Positions 43,665-51,851 of a stretch of 64,000 nucleotides of DNA are shown one piece after another. The notes beneath the pieces were generated by a model. That model was given only the letters and a program-made list of their open reading frames with translations, made no database searches and had not been told where the DNA came from. The stretch's first letter is position 1. The number at the start of each line of letters is the position of its first letter. The position numbers and the translations under genes were made by a program. Where the stretch lies: contig JAIOQX010000006.1 of NCBI GenBank assembly GCA_021108415.1, positions 1-64,000 of the forward strand, given 5' to 3'. This DNA comes from Acholeplasmataceae bacterium (GTDB taxonomy: Bacteria > Bacillota_I > Bacilli_A > Acholeplasmatales > Acholeplasmataceae).

Positions 43665-44585
43665 TTACACATGAACTGGATTACTTAAGAACGTTTTTAG
43701 ATTTTCGATTTTTCTTTTAGCTTCTTTTTGATAATAAGTTTTTAGTATGTTTATGGATGCGTTTTTTATTTGAGTAATTCTAGTTTCTGAAATATTAAAC
43801 TTATTGGCAATTTCTTTTTGATAAGTTTCTTTATCAGTTTCTAATCCGTACAATAGTGTTAAAACTTCTCTTTGTTGTTTGTTTAGCAGTTTAAATCCTT
43901 GCTTAATGATGAGATGCTCTACAAATTCTTTATAGTAGATTTCTTCTGAGTTCAAAATATGAGTTGAAGGTATAAAATCTAGAAATGTTTTTTTATCTTC
44001 TTGAGTCACTTTAACATCTAATGATAATGTTTTATTATCAATTGATTTAATGTCTTTAACTTGAGAAGATTTCAAATGGATTAGTTCTCCAATTTCTCTA
44101 TTCGTGGGAACTCTACCTAAAGATTCTTGTAAATCATTTTTTATACGATGCATTTTACTCTTACTTTCTGCTAAATATGTTGGAACTTTTATGGTTCTAT
44201 CATAAGTTGATAAAACTCTTTTCATCCGATTATTTATAAGATTAGATGCATAAGTCGTAAATTTGAACCCTAAACTGGGATCAAATTTATCCACAGCTTT
44301 TAATAATGCCATATTCCCTTCCATAACTAAATCTTCAATGTCAAGAGTTTGTGGATGGTATCTTGTTGCGATTGATATGACTAATCGTTGATAAGAATTA
44401 ACAATTAATTCTCTTGATGCGTTACTATCATCAATTATTTTTTGATTATCAATTATTAGTTGACTTGAAAAATGCTTAGCTAGGATAATATTATTAAAGG
44501 CTTTTTGTTGCTCATCATCAGTCAAGTTTGGATAATTACTAACATCTTTTATGTAGCTTTCATCTAAATTTGACCTACTTGTCAA
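43665..44585 (-). CDS. Alternative RNA polymerase sigma-70 family factor
   Basis: A 306-residue sigma factor. Region 2 is clear (RLVISIATRYHPQTLDIEDLVMEGNMALLKAVDKFD, then FTTYASNLINNRMKRVL), but the tryptophans of the usual region 2.3 are missing. Region 3 follows (GRVPTNREIGELI), and region 4 has a helix-turn-helix (YQKEIANKFNISETRITQI). It is too short and divergent to be the main RpoD and probably serves an accessory gene set. It starts at a TTG (44585) 7 bases after AAGGAGG. Terminators on both sides make it a single-gene unit. Confidence 0.88.
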   Translation of the reverse strand: MTSRSNLDESYIKDVSNYPNLTDDEQQKAFNNIILAKHFSSQLIIDNQKIIDDSNASRELIVNSYQRLVISIATRYHPQTLDIEDLVMEGNMALLKAVDKFDPSLGFKFTTYASNLINNRMKRVLSTYDRTIKVPTYLAESKSKMHRIKNDLQESLGRVPTNREIGELIHLKSSQVKDIKSIDNKTLSLDVKVTQEDKKTFLDFIPSTHILNSEEIYYKEFVEHLIIKQGFKLLNKQQREVLTLLYGLETDKETYQKEIANKFNISETRITQIKNASINILKTYYQKEAKRKIENLKTFLSNPVHV

Positions 44586-44684
44586 GTACTCACCTCCTTT
44601 TCTTTAATCTTTAAGATAATGACTTAATCATAATGATTATTAGAAACAATAGATGTGAATAAATATTTATGTTTTTGTATTCAA

Positions 44685-44716
44685 TAAAGAAAGACCACTG
44701 TTATTTTCAGTGATCT
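44685..44716 (-). terminator. Terminator upstream of the sigma factor gene
   Basis: GATCACTG pairs with CAGTGGTC around AAAATAA, followed on the minus strand by TTTCTTTATT. It ends the transcript from the gene at 44773-45252 and separates it from the sigma gene. Confidence 0.8.
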
Positions 44717-44772
44717 TAATTCATGTTTATTATACCATTTTTATATAAAAAAGTCAAGTTGCTTTTATCTAA

Positions 44773-45252
44773 CTATGCTTCTTCAACTAATATAATACCT
44801 GCTTCTTCATATGCTTTTTTAGGATTAGGGCGGATACTTTTATATTTCCTATCTAGTTTCTTATTCTCATCTTTTGTTATCCAACATATTCTACTTTTTT
44901 TAACAACTTGGTAAATATCTTCGTCATTTAAATTCTTAATCTCAAGTAATTCATTTATAAGTTGTTTTACTGGATAATAATGCTCAAAATGAAATTTTTT
45001 TCTTCCCGAATCATTCATTCCAGTTTTAGTGACCTGTTGATCATATGAAAATTCAGTCAATTCTTTCATTATACCAAGATCTTTAGCTTTTTGTTGAGCT
45101 GCAACCGAAACACATTTTTCAGAGACATGTTCTAATCTTCTTACTGTTAAGCTAAGAATAGCTTTCATAGCTTTATTTGATTTATTCTTTTTATATATCG
45201 GTAATATAACCTTTAATATTTTTATAAAATCTTCATATTTCTTAATGTCCAT
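44773..45252 (-). CDS. Hypothetical protein, possible HNH-type nuclease fragment or subunit
   Basis: I do not firmly recognise this 159-residue basic protein. The stretch KFHFEHYYPVKQLINELL, then SRICWITKDENKKL and a terminal NPKKAYEEAGIIL, resembles C-terminal parts of some HNH-like restriction proteins, but the full metal-binding set is not evident. It lies 40 bases after the unknown gene that accompanies the DUF262 gene and precedes a terminator, so it is the last gene of that operon. Confidence 0.55.
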   Translation of the reverse strand: MDIKKYEDFIKILKVILPIYKKNKSNKAMKAILSLTVRRLEHVSEKCVSVAAQQKAKDLGIMKELTEFSYDQQVTKTGMNDSGRKKFHFEHYYPVKQLINELLEIKNLNDEDIYQVVKKSRICWITKDENKKLDRKYKSIRPNPKKAYEEAGIILVEEA

Positions 45253-45292
45253 TTTTAATCTATCCCACTTTCAATTTTATTTTACTATATTT

Positions 45293-46045
45293 TTATTTGT
45301 AAATATATCCATAATATTCAGTTAACAAATTTAAAATATACTTGATACTATTCTTTAATTTATTTGAATCAAGAGTATCTACTTTTCTTCGTATGAACTT
45401 AGATTTTATATTTGAATACTCTTGTCTTGATTCAAACAATAAAAATGATTTGTAACTTTTTAAAAAGCCATTTAATAATTTATCTAATTTTTCAATGCCA
45501 ATAAATATTGTTTTAACTTTTTTTTCATCATACCTTTTAATTATAACCAAAAACTCATTCAATGATTTTTTTGTTGCTTCCTTAAAATATGCTCTTACTT
45601 CATCAGTTTCATATGTTTGCATTTTCGTATAAAACAACTTTGATTTTTCATAGTCTACATCAAATTGTTTTACTAGTTCCATTATTATCCAATAAATATG
45701 CGTTGCTGTATGATTTAGATTAATATACAATCCATTATTTAAAGGTCCTAGATAAGCATCTGCTTTTTTATCTATGCTAAATAAACTTTGCTTGGTCCAT
45801 TCAAGTTCTAAAAGTAAAAGATAATCTATGCTTGGCTCAAATCTATCAATTATAGTATTACATAAGTAAAGTGCAAGATTGCACCAAGTGCTTTCATAAA
45901 AATATTCTCCATTAATAATAATAACATAGGGTGATGTATGCTCTAAATTATACTCTTTTTCTATAAGATTCAACCTGTAAACATGCAGTTTATCAATAAT
46001 TTCTATACCTTGTTTTTGTAAAAATGAATCCTCGAACATTTTCAT
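45293..46045 (-). CDS. Hypothetical partner of the DUF262 protein
   Basis: A 250-residue protein that I do not recognise. It is mostly helical with aromatic-rich helices (ESTWCNLALYLCNTIIDRF) and a basic C-terminal half. The ATG lies in an ATGA overlap with the DUF262 stop (46042-46045), and there is no ribosome site of its own, so translation depends on the upstream gene and the products are made in matched amounts. This tight pairing suggests a complex with the DUF262 protein. Confidence 0.6.
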   Translation of the reverse strand: MKMFEDSFLQKQGIEIIDKLHVYRLNLIEKEYNLEHTSPYVIIINGEYFYESTWCNLALYLCNTIIDRFEPSIDYLLLLELEWTKQSLFSIDKKADAYLGPLNNGLYINLNHTATHIYWIIMELVKQFDVDYEKSKLFYTKMQTYETDEVRAYFKEATKKSLNEFLVIIKRYDEKKVKTIFIGIEKLDKLLNGFLKSYKSFLLFESRQEYSNIKSKFIRRKVDTLDSNKLKNSIKYILNLLTEYYGYIYK

Positions 46046-47799
46046 TTTTGGGTTAAGAAAGTGTTAATCAAAATACGTGAATGATTTTCTAAGAAAGTTC
46101 TATATTCAATATCATAAAAAGATGAATCTAGTTTTGGAAAATCGGAATCTAACGGAAAATTTGGTATTTCGCTTAATTTATTGATTCTAATTTTTAAGTA
46201 GATAAGTTCGTTTTTAAATTGGCTGAATACTTTATCTTTTGGAATCCAATATAAATTAGCAACATGATTAACTCCTAAAGATATCATTTTATCTTTTAAT
46301 ATTTGCTTAGGTATAATATTAGCAATACTATAGTCATTAACTTTATTCACTATTGGAGAATTTATAAATGACAAAAATAATTTTGATTCTTGGTTTATCG
46401 TTTTAGATGGTTTATCTAACATGTCATTCATCCATTCTATCAAAAGTGCTCTATATGATTCTTCTGGAACAGGAATTAAATATTTATTATTATCAAGTGG
46501 TGTTTCTAATATTTCAAAAAGTTTATTATCTCCACTTCCTGACCAGAAGTTTCTTAATATATCATAAAACATTCTGTATGCTACATTCTCAGTGAAATCT
46601 TTTAAATCTTGCAAGTAATTATTTTTATCCGTTATTTCTAAGGTTTCAATATCTATTTTATATTTTATACTAAATAATGTGTAAGCCATAGAAATCACTT
46701 GTGATTCAATATATTTGCCATAAATAGATGTATGATATTTTAAAATTTCCTCCAAGTTAGTATAAACAGATATTATTTTTTCTGTCAAACGATTCAATAT
46801 TCTTGGATTTATTTTTGAATTTATCTTCTTATCTAATTGACTCATTTTCTTTAAATGACTTCCTAAAAATGTAACCAATGTTGAAAACCCGATTGAATCA
46901 ACTGAATCATAACTAACACTCCTTTTATTTCCAAATAAAAGTGGAGCTTTTTCTTTTATTAATTTCCCAAGAGCAAAACAATACTCATATAATGTTATTT
47001 CTCTATTTGCTAGAATATCACCGTCATTATAATTATCTATTTGCATTCCTGTTTTTTCCATAACTTCACTATATCTTTTCTCTATTATTTTTGCAACAGA
47101 GATATCAACGTGTTTCAATATAACATCACTCCATGTTGAAGCAAACACTTCATATTTAGTTAAAGATGTTCCACCAGTGTTAAGTCTTTCGAAAATGCCC
47201 GGAAGTTCGTCAGCACTACCTTGATACAAAATTATCGGTATGTTAATTTTATGTATAGAAAGTTCTTCAACTAATTCCATCCATAATGAATAAATTTCAT
47301 CTCTTATTAAAGATCCCGTAGCTGTATCTTCTAATTGCGAATAGGTTGAAAAAATACTAATTCTTAACTCATTAATAAATCTTCTATCAGTATTCAATTC
47401 TGAAATTGTATATGTTTTAAATAATTTCTTGATGCTGTTTTGTATTTGATTAGAAATATGTTCGTAAGTTGAACTATTATATTCATTTAAGATCAACTTA
47501 ATGATAGCTTCAAAAGGTTTTCTATCATCAAATAGTATGTCTAAATATTCAAGTGGCTTTTTTTCAAATTCTTTTAATGTAGTAAATCTTTGTAATCCAT
47601 CTATTATTTGTTGTTTATGCGTTTCTGGATTTTGATAGATTAATAATACACCAAAAGGATTTTTGCTTAATACTGTTTTAATGAAGTTCTTTTTTCTATC
47701 TTTATTCCATACTAGACTACGTTGAAAACTTGGCAAAGCTACATTACCTTGCAATTGATCATACGTATATGATCTTACTAAATAATTTGATTCCATCAT
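46042..47799 (-). CDS. DUF262 (GmrS-like) domain protein
   Basis: The first 95 or so residues match DUF262/ParB-like proteins: LPSFQRSLVWNKDRKKNFIKTV, then PFGVLLIY and the nucleotide-binding IIDGLQRFTTL (DGQQR is most common). The rest of the 585 residues is helical. I see no clear HNH/DUF1524 motif, so this is not a complete GmrSD enzyme. Such proteins are NTP-dependent DNA-defence components. The start at 47799 follows AGGGGAG; the longer frame to 47895 has no such site. It overlaps its downstream partner by ATGA. Confidence 0.78.
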   Translation of the reverse strand: MMESNYLVRSYTYDQLQGNVALPSFQRSLVWNKDRKKNFIKTVLSKNPFGVLLIYQNPETHKQQIIDGLQRFTTLKEFEKKPLEYLDILFDDRKPFEAIIKLILNEYNSSTYEHISNQIQNSIKKLFKTYTISELNTDRRFINELRISIFSTYSQLEDTATGSLIRDEIYSLWMELVEELSIHKINIPIILYQGSADELPGIFERLNTGGTSLTKYEVFASTWSDVILKHVDISVAKIIEKRYSEVMEKTGMQIDNYNDGDILANREITLYEYCFALGKLIKEKAPLLFGNKRSVSYDSVDSIGFSTLVTFLGSHLKKMSQLDKKINSKINPRILNRLTEKIISVYTNLEEILKYHTSIYGKYIESQVISMAYTLFSIKYKIDIETLEITDKNNYLQDLKDFTENVAYRMFYDILRNFWSGSGDNKLFEILETPLDNNKYLIPVPEESYRALLIEWMNDMLDKPSKTINQESKLFLSFINSPIVNKVNDYSIANIIPKQILKDKMISLGVNHVANLYWIPKDKVFSQFKNELIYLKIRINKLSEIPNFPLDSDFPKLDSSFYDIEYRTFLENHSRILINTFLTQK

Positions 47800-47905
47800 A
47801 TAACTCCCCTTTTTTGTTAGTAGTATCAAAAGTTCTAAAATTGATCTACCATTTCTTATTATCTTAATTAGATCATATTTTAAATGATCTGTCAAATAAT
47901 TGCTT

Positions 47906-48745
47906 TTACTTCCACTTAAATATCACAGGTATTTCTTTAACTGCTGAATTATATTTCTTTGTTATATACTTTTTATCAAATCTATGCATTATTTCAACCA
48001 AAGTATCTTGATAAACATAACTATCTACTACTATATACAGATCTTTTGGAACACCATAATACGCTCCTGCTATACCACCAGCAATCGCACCTAAGGTATC
48101 TGCATCACCACCAAGGCTCACTGCATTTCTAATTGCATCTTCAAAATCAGTAGATTCTAAAAAACAAATAATAGCTTGTGGGACAGTGTATTTAGCTTCT
48201 TCAGTAAAGTGATATCTTGGTCTTATCTCATCTAGGTTAGTAAACATATTATAATATTTTGACATCGCTATTCTTATATCGTATTTGCTCATTTTCTTCT
48301 TTGCCATAAATGTTGCTACCGCAGTTGCTTCTGCTGCTTTCATACCTTCTGGATGATTGTGCGTGACTTTTGTCACTGCATGTGCACATTTAATAACATC
48401 ATCAATATTATCATATGCCATACCACATGGCGAAACACGCATAGCAGAACCATTTCCATAACTATTATAAGGTTGAGGATCCTCACTTTTTAACCAATCT
48501 TTAAACATGTATCCATAACCGCTAGGGAATTGGTTTCCTAACTTAAGCATGCTTTCTTTTGCTTTTATTGACAACAAGTCAAAATCTGTTTTTGCTTCTA
48601 ATATAGCTTTTCCAATAGCTATTGTCATTATTGTATCATCAGTTATAAAATTATTTTCTTTTGTTAGTAATGTGAAATCTTTAGTTTTAATACGATCAAA
48701 TTCATAACGCGAACCGATAATGTCTCCTAGAATAGCTCCAATCAT
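47906..48745 (-). CDS. ADP-ribosylglycohydrolase family protein
   Basis: A 279-residue member of the ARH/DraG family, which removes ADP-ribose from proteins or small molecules. The metal-binding motifs are visible: GAILGDIIGSRYEF at the N-terminus, ITDDTIMTIAI around residue 35, and the C-terminal SLGGDADTLGAIAGGIAGAYYG. The paired acidic metal ligands (DDT, and GGDADT) are intact, so activity is expected. It is encoded 15 bases after a VWA gene, with the macro-domain protein just before that, forming an ADP-ribose-processing set. Confidence 0.92.
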   Translation of the reverse strand: MIGAILGDIIGSRYEFDRIKTKDFTLLTKENNFITDDTIMTIAIGKAILEAKTDFDLLSIKAKESMLKLGNQFPSGYGYMFKDWLKSEDPQPYNSYGNGSAMRVSPCGMAYDNIDDVIKCAHAVTKVTHNHPEGMKAAEATAVATFMAKKKMSKYDIRIAMSKYYNMFTNLDEIRPRYHFTEEAKYTVPQAIICFLESTDFEDAIRNAVSLGGDADTLGAIAGGIAGAYYGVPKDLYIVVDSYVYQDTLVEIMHRFDKKYITKKYNSAVKEIPVIFKWK

Positions 48746-48760
48746 TTTCTCTTCCCCTCT

Positions 48761-49405
48761 TTATCTTCTTTTTTTGTAGTCTTTGTCTATTTCATCTTTC
48801 CAATTTGATTGAATCGATTTATTTGTTCTAAACTCAGAAATTGCCTCTGCCATCACTCTATAATTTATCTCGGTCCCCATTTTATCTGAATGATAATTTG
48901 CTACTCTATCTTCATTGATGCCATAATGTCTTGCTGTTCCGACAGCATCAATATTTGCACCTAAGAAAAGAAACTCCCAATTATACTTTTCTTTTTGATA
49001 TTCTATCATCTGTTTTATCTTTTGTGAATTAAATTCACAACTTGCATTTTCCATACCATCAGTAGTAATAATAAAAATTATTTTTTCTGGTTTTTCACTA
49101 CTTATAAGTGTTCTATATGTATTAACTGTTTTTACAATGCTTTTTCCAATAGCATCTAATAACGCTGTTGAACCTTTTACAAAGTACTCTTTTCTTGTCA
49201 TTAAACCAATATCCTTGATAGACTTTCTATCATGGAGCACCTTAAACTCGTGATCAAATAGTATTGTTGATACAATTGCTTCACCAGACACTTCTTTTTG
49301 TTTAGATATCATGGAATTAAATCCACCTATTGTATCTAACTCTAAACCAGACATTGATCCGCTACGATCCAAAATAAAAACCATTTCAACTAAATCTTTT
49401 TTCAT
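48761..49405 (-). CDS. VWA domain protein (TerY-like)
   Basis: The 214-residue protein is a single VWA domain. The MIDAS sequence FILDRSGSMSG lies at the N-terminus, with T and D ligands in GSTALLDAIG and TTDGMENAS. VWA proteins of this size resemble TerY and act as metal-dependent scaffolds for protein complexes. Its place between the macro-domain and ADP-ribosylglycohydrolase genes, 15 bases before the latter, suggests that it scaffolds them or their target. The ATG follows AAAGGAG. Confidence 0.85.
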   Translation of the reverse strand: MKKDLVEMVFILDRSGSMSGLELDTIGGFNSMISKQKEVSGEAIVSTILFDHEFKVLHDRKSIKDIGLMTRKEYFVKGSTALLDAIGKSIVKTVNTYRTLISSEKPEKIIFIITTDGMENASCEFNSQKIKQMIEYQKEKYNWEFLFLGANIDAVGTARHYGINEDRVANYHSDKMGTEINYRVMAEAISEFRTNKSIQSNWKDEIDKDYKKRR

Positions 49406-49488
49406 TTTTATTTCTCCTTTTTCTTGTTCTATATATCTAGGATACTCGAAAATGTAATTGATTTGGTCGTTTAATAAGCGACAAATAC

Positions 49489-50466
49489 TTAATCAAGGAG
49501 TCCAATTGTTTTTTGTTTCCATGAAATGAGCATTTGATTAATTTCATACATATCATAAATCTCGTTTTCAATATAGTATCGAATAATTAAATCAAACTTA
49601 GAACTCTTAGATAATGCAAATCCAGCTTTAGCTAATAAATCTTTAGTTTCATCTAAATTGAGCCCTAGTGCTATTGAAAATGCTATAACTGTTATCTTAC
49701 TTGGTTGATAATCTATATTGCATTTAATCTTAGAAAATAATTTTCTGTCTATATTAGCTTTTTTATATACATCTATATCGCCAAGTTTGCGATCATCAAT
49801 ATGTTGAAACAAACTTGTTACAAAACTATCATCCACATGATCCATAATGTCTTCCAGTTTTCTACTTTTTTTACTTCTTTTTATACTACACTCTAAGTTA
49901 AGTCCATTTGAATGCATTATAAAATTATGAAACTCTTCTACTACTTGCTCTTGTTCAATATAACTTTTAACAGTTTCAAATCTTTCTAATGAAACTAAAT
50001 AAGACTGTTCATCATAGACTACTAGATAAATCATCATATCTGATTTAAGTAAAAACTCTTTGATAGCATTTAAAGCGATTTCTAATGCTTGTCCTCTTGG
50101 AAACCCAAACAATCCAGCTGCTATTAGCGGAAAAGCTATAGACTCTAAATGTTTTTCGTGTGCTTTATTTAATACATTTTCATATGTTTTATGCAATAAT
50201 TCTCTTTCATTATGCTTACCATCTAAATAGACAGGTCCAACAGTATGAAAAACATACTTAACATCTAAATCATATCCTTTCGTGATAATGACTTTTGTTG
50301 TATCTAAAAAGCCAAAAGACTTGCGTTCAACAAGTAATAAAGGTCCTGCTGCATCATGAATTTGTAGATCAACTCCACCCCCGATTCCAGGATAAGAACT
50401 TGTTGAATTAACAATTGCATCAACTTTCATTTTTGTAATATCTTGTCGCATAATTTTGAATGGCAT
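49489..50466 (-). CDS. Macro-domain protein (ADP-ribose hydrolase/deacetylase type) with helical C-terminal domain
   Basis: Residues about 1-170 are a macro domain: the adenosine site Q-D-I-T and VDAIVNST near the start, GIGGGVD around 27, and PLIAAGLFGFPRG around 107, which binds the distal ribose. Such domains remove or bind ADP-ribose. The C-terminal part (about 200-325) is helical and includes NIDRKLFSKIKCNIDYQPSK and an ALGLNLDETKDLLAKAGFAL segment that looks like a phage-repressor-type helix-turn-helix. It probably has its own promoter (50511-50539). GGGGGAG precedes the ATG. Confidence 0.88.
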   Translation of the reverse strand: MPFKIMRQDITKMKVDAIVNSTSSYPGIGGGVDLQIHDAAGPLLLVERKSFGFLDTTKVIITKGYDLDVKYVFHTVGPVYLDGKHNERELLHKTYENVLNKAHEKHLESIAFPLIAAGLFGFPRGQALEIALNAIKEFLLKSDMMIYLVVYDEQSYLVSLERFETVKSYIEQEQVVEEFHNFIMHSNGLNLECSIKRSKKSRKLEDIMDHVDDSFVTSLFQHIDDRKLGDIDVYKKANIDRKLFSKIKCNIDYQPSKITVIAFSIALGLNLDETKDLLAKAGFALSKSSKFDLIIRYYIENEIYDMYEINQMLISWKQKTIGLLD

Positions 50467-50510
50467 ATTATATAATCTCCCCCATCTTTTGTTGGTTATA
50501 TTATGTGTTT

Positions 50511-50539
50511 ATTAAACCAGTTAATATTTAAAAAGTCAA
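50511..50539 (-). promoter_or_regulatory. Possible promoter of the macro-domain operon
   Basis: TTGACT (50539-50534) and TTTAAT (50516-50511) on the minus strand are 17 bases apart, 45 bases before the macro-domain start. No strong terminator separates this from the upstream riboswitch-controlled gene, so read-through is also possible. Confidence 0.5.
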
Positions 50540-50562
50540 TAAAGATAAATTTGAAGTATACT

Positions 50563-51315
50563 TCACTTTTTTAATATCTCGATTTGTTTTTTTATACATA
50601 CTGATAAATATTGAATAAATGGATTTTCATTATCTTCGTTAACTAGTTTTTGATATTCATTTGTATCAACTGAAATACCTACATATGGATATCCTTGTTT
50701 AGAAATAGAAAATGCCTTAAACATAACTTGCTTACTCATACTAATAGCCATCTCATATAGCGTCTCTAATCCAAGAATCCACGTCTTCATATCTATGTCT
50801 CTATATGCTTTTGTAAAATCGTTATTTATCCATGGAAATATATGATTATAATATATATCAATACCAACATTCTTGTATCTTACTTTATCTTTATAAAGAC
50901 TTTCTTTTAATAAGTCTATATCTACTGGATTATCAATAAATGCCTTTATTGGTTTGAGTAATCTCCAAGGAAAGTCTGTATATCTTAACGCCATAATGCC
51001 TTCTCTTGGCCATCCAGCTCTCCAGGTTTTTTTTATCATAGAAACAGGTATTTCTACAAATTTGTTGTACTCAGTCAAATACAGTCTAATCAAATAGTTG
51101 TTAAACTCATCAGACATCCCCTCTGGTAAAATTGGATAATAAACATCACAAAAAAATGATATCTCATTCTTTTCATTCTCTTTGGTCTTATACAATCTCG
51201 GCACAAAATCTATGTATAGATCCCATTTATTTTTGAAAACTGTCATTCCCCATGATTTGATATAATACCAACTTCTAACTTCTTCTAATGGTAAAACAAA
51301 TTTAACATCACTCAT
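50563..51315 (-). CDS. Hypothetical protein under an SAM riboswitch
   Basis: I do not recognise this 250-residue soluble protein. It is rich in aromatic residues (RSWYYIKSWGMTVFKNKWDLYIDF; KTWRAGWPREG; DFPWRLLKP) and has no signal peptide, membrane segment or known catalytic motif. It directly follows a riboswitch of the SAM-I class with its own promoter and terminator, so its expression should fall when S-adenosylmethionine is plentiful. That suggests a link to methionine or SAM, or capture of a riboswitch from a lost met gene. GAGGAG precedes the ATG. Confidence 0.65.
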   Translation of the reverse strand: MSDVKFVLPLEEVRSWYYIKSWGMTVFKNKWDLYIDFVPRLYKTKENEKNEISFFCDVYYPILPEGMSDEFNNYLIRLYLTEYNKFVEIPVSMIKKTWRAGWPREGIMALRYTDFPWRLLKPIKAFIDNPVDIDLLKESLYKDKVRYKNVGIDIYYNHIFPWINNDFTKAYRDIDMKTWILGLETLYEMAISMSKQVMFKAFSISKQGYPYVGISVDTNEYQKLVNEDNENPFIQYLSVCIKKQIEILKK

Positions 51316-51348
51316 ATAGTAAGACTCCTCTTTTCTACCATAAAAGAG

Positions 51349-51377
51349 AAAAAAGACACCATCAAGATGGCATCTTT
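51349..51377 (-). terminator. Expression-platform terminator of the SAM-I riboswitch
   Basis: On the minus strand AAAGATGCCATC pairs along its full length (two wobble pairs) with GATGGTGTCTTT, followed by a T run. It lies between the aptamer and the gene starting at 51315. Confidence 0.85.
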
Positions 51378-51480
51378 AAAAGTATAATTTATGATTGCCA
51401 TCATTCAAGCTTTAGCACCTTACCTATCGGTAGGTTGCTGAAGGGTCACTGAGCTTGTCTCTAACCTTCTCTTTATGGTA
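51378..51480 (-). promoter_or_regulatory. SAM-I (S-box) riboswitch aptamer
   Basis: Read on the minus strand, the leader has the S-box elements in order: AAAGAGAAGG with a GAG step, GCTCAGTGA, CAGCAACC, a short P3 hairpin (TACC GATA GGTA), AGGTGCTAAAGC, and a P4-like hairpin ATGAT-GGCA-ATCAT, then the 3' side of P1. The canonical segments are AAGAG..GG, GCCC..TGAA, GGCAACC and AAGGTGCTAA. A promoter starts transcription at its first base, and a terminator follows directly. Confidence 0.8.
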
Positions 51481-51485
51481 ATACT

Positions 51486-51514
51486 ATTTTAACCAATATG
51501 TAGATGTTTGTCAA
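51486..51514 (-). promoter_or_regulatory. Promoter of the SAM riboswitch transcript
   Basis: On the minus strand a perfect TTGACA (51514-51509) is followed after 17 bases by TAAAAT (51491-51486). The predicted start at about 51479 coincides with the 5' end of the aptamer. Confidence 0.8.
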
Positions 51515-51775
51515 CTTAAAATATAGACTAATGAAATATCATAAACTGATAATATTTATATATTATTACACATAGAATTGATAAATAAAGATTAATATTT
51601 AAAAGGAATTTACTTTTCCAATAATGGAAAAGTTTTTAGTTTTTTTATTAATTAGATATTAATAATTTTATAAATGCATATTTTAACCAAAATAACTATT
51701 CTTATTTATCTTAAATCATTATTTTAACCCACTTAAAACACTTTAATTTCAAATCTATTAATATCTTAACAAGAT

Positions 51776-51846
51776 AAAAAAGTCCTATCTCAATTAAGAA
51801 ATGGGGACCAGTTAGCGATATTGAACCGTAACGGTTTCAGCTCCCT
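51776..51846 (-). other. Degenerate terminator plus possible tRNA-like 3' remnant
   Basis: On the minus strand, a GGTTCAATA stretch and a sequence ending in CCCCA are followed by the hairpin GTCC..ATTTC/GAGAT..GGAC and six T. The hairpin resembles that at 57500-57532 (shared CTATCTCA, TAAGAAA and GGG, plus strand). The tRNA part is off by one base from the T-arm geometry, so that reading is weak; the terminator is more secure and lies just after the GNAT gene stop (51852). The gap 51515-51775 holds nothing else that I can identify. Confidence 0.35.
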
Positions 51847-51851
51847 AAGTT

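Noticed and set aside
51802..51846. Full tRNA or clear tRNA 3' end at the left element
   Set aside because: T-loop-to-CCA distance is one base too long and the stems do not pair; only the terminator similarity is retained.
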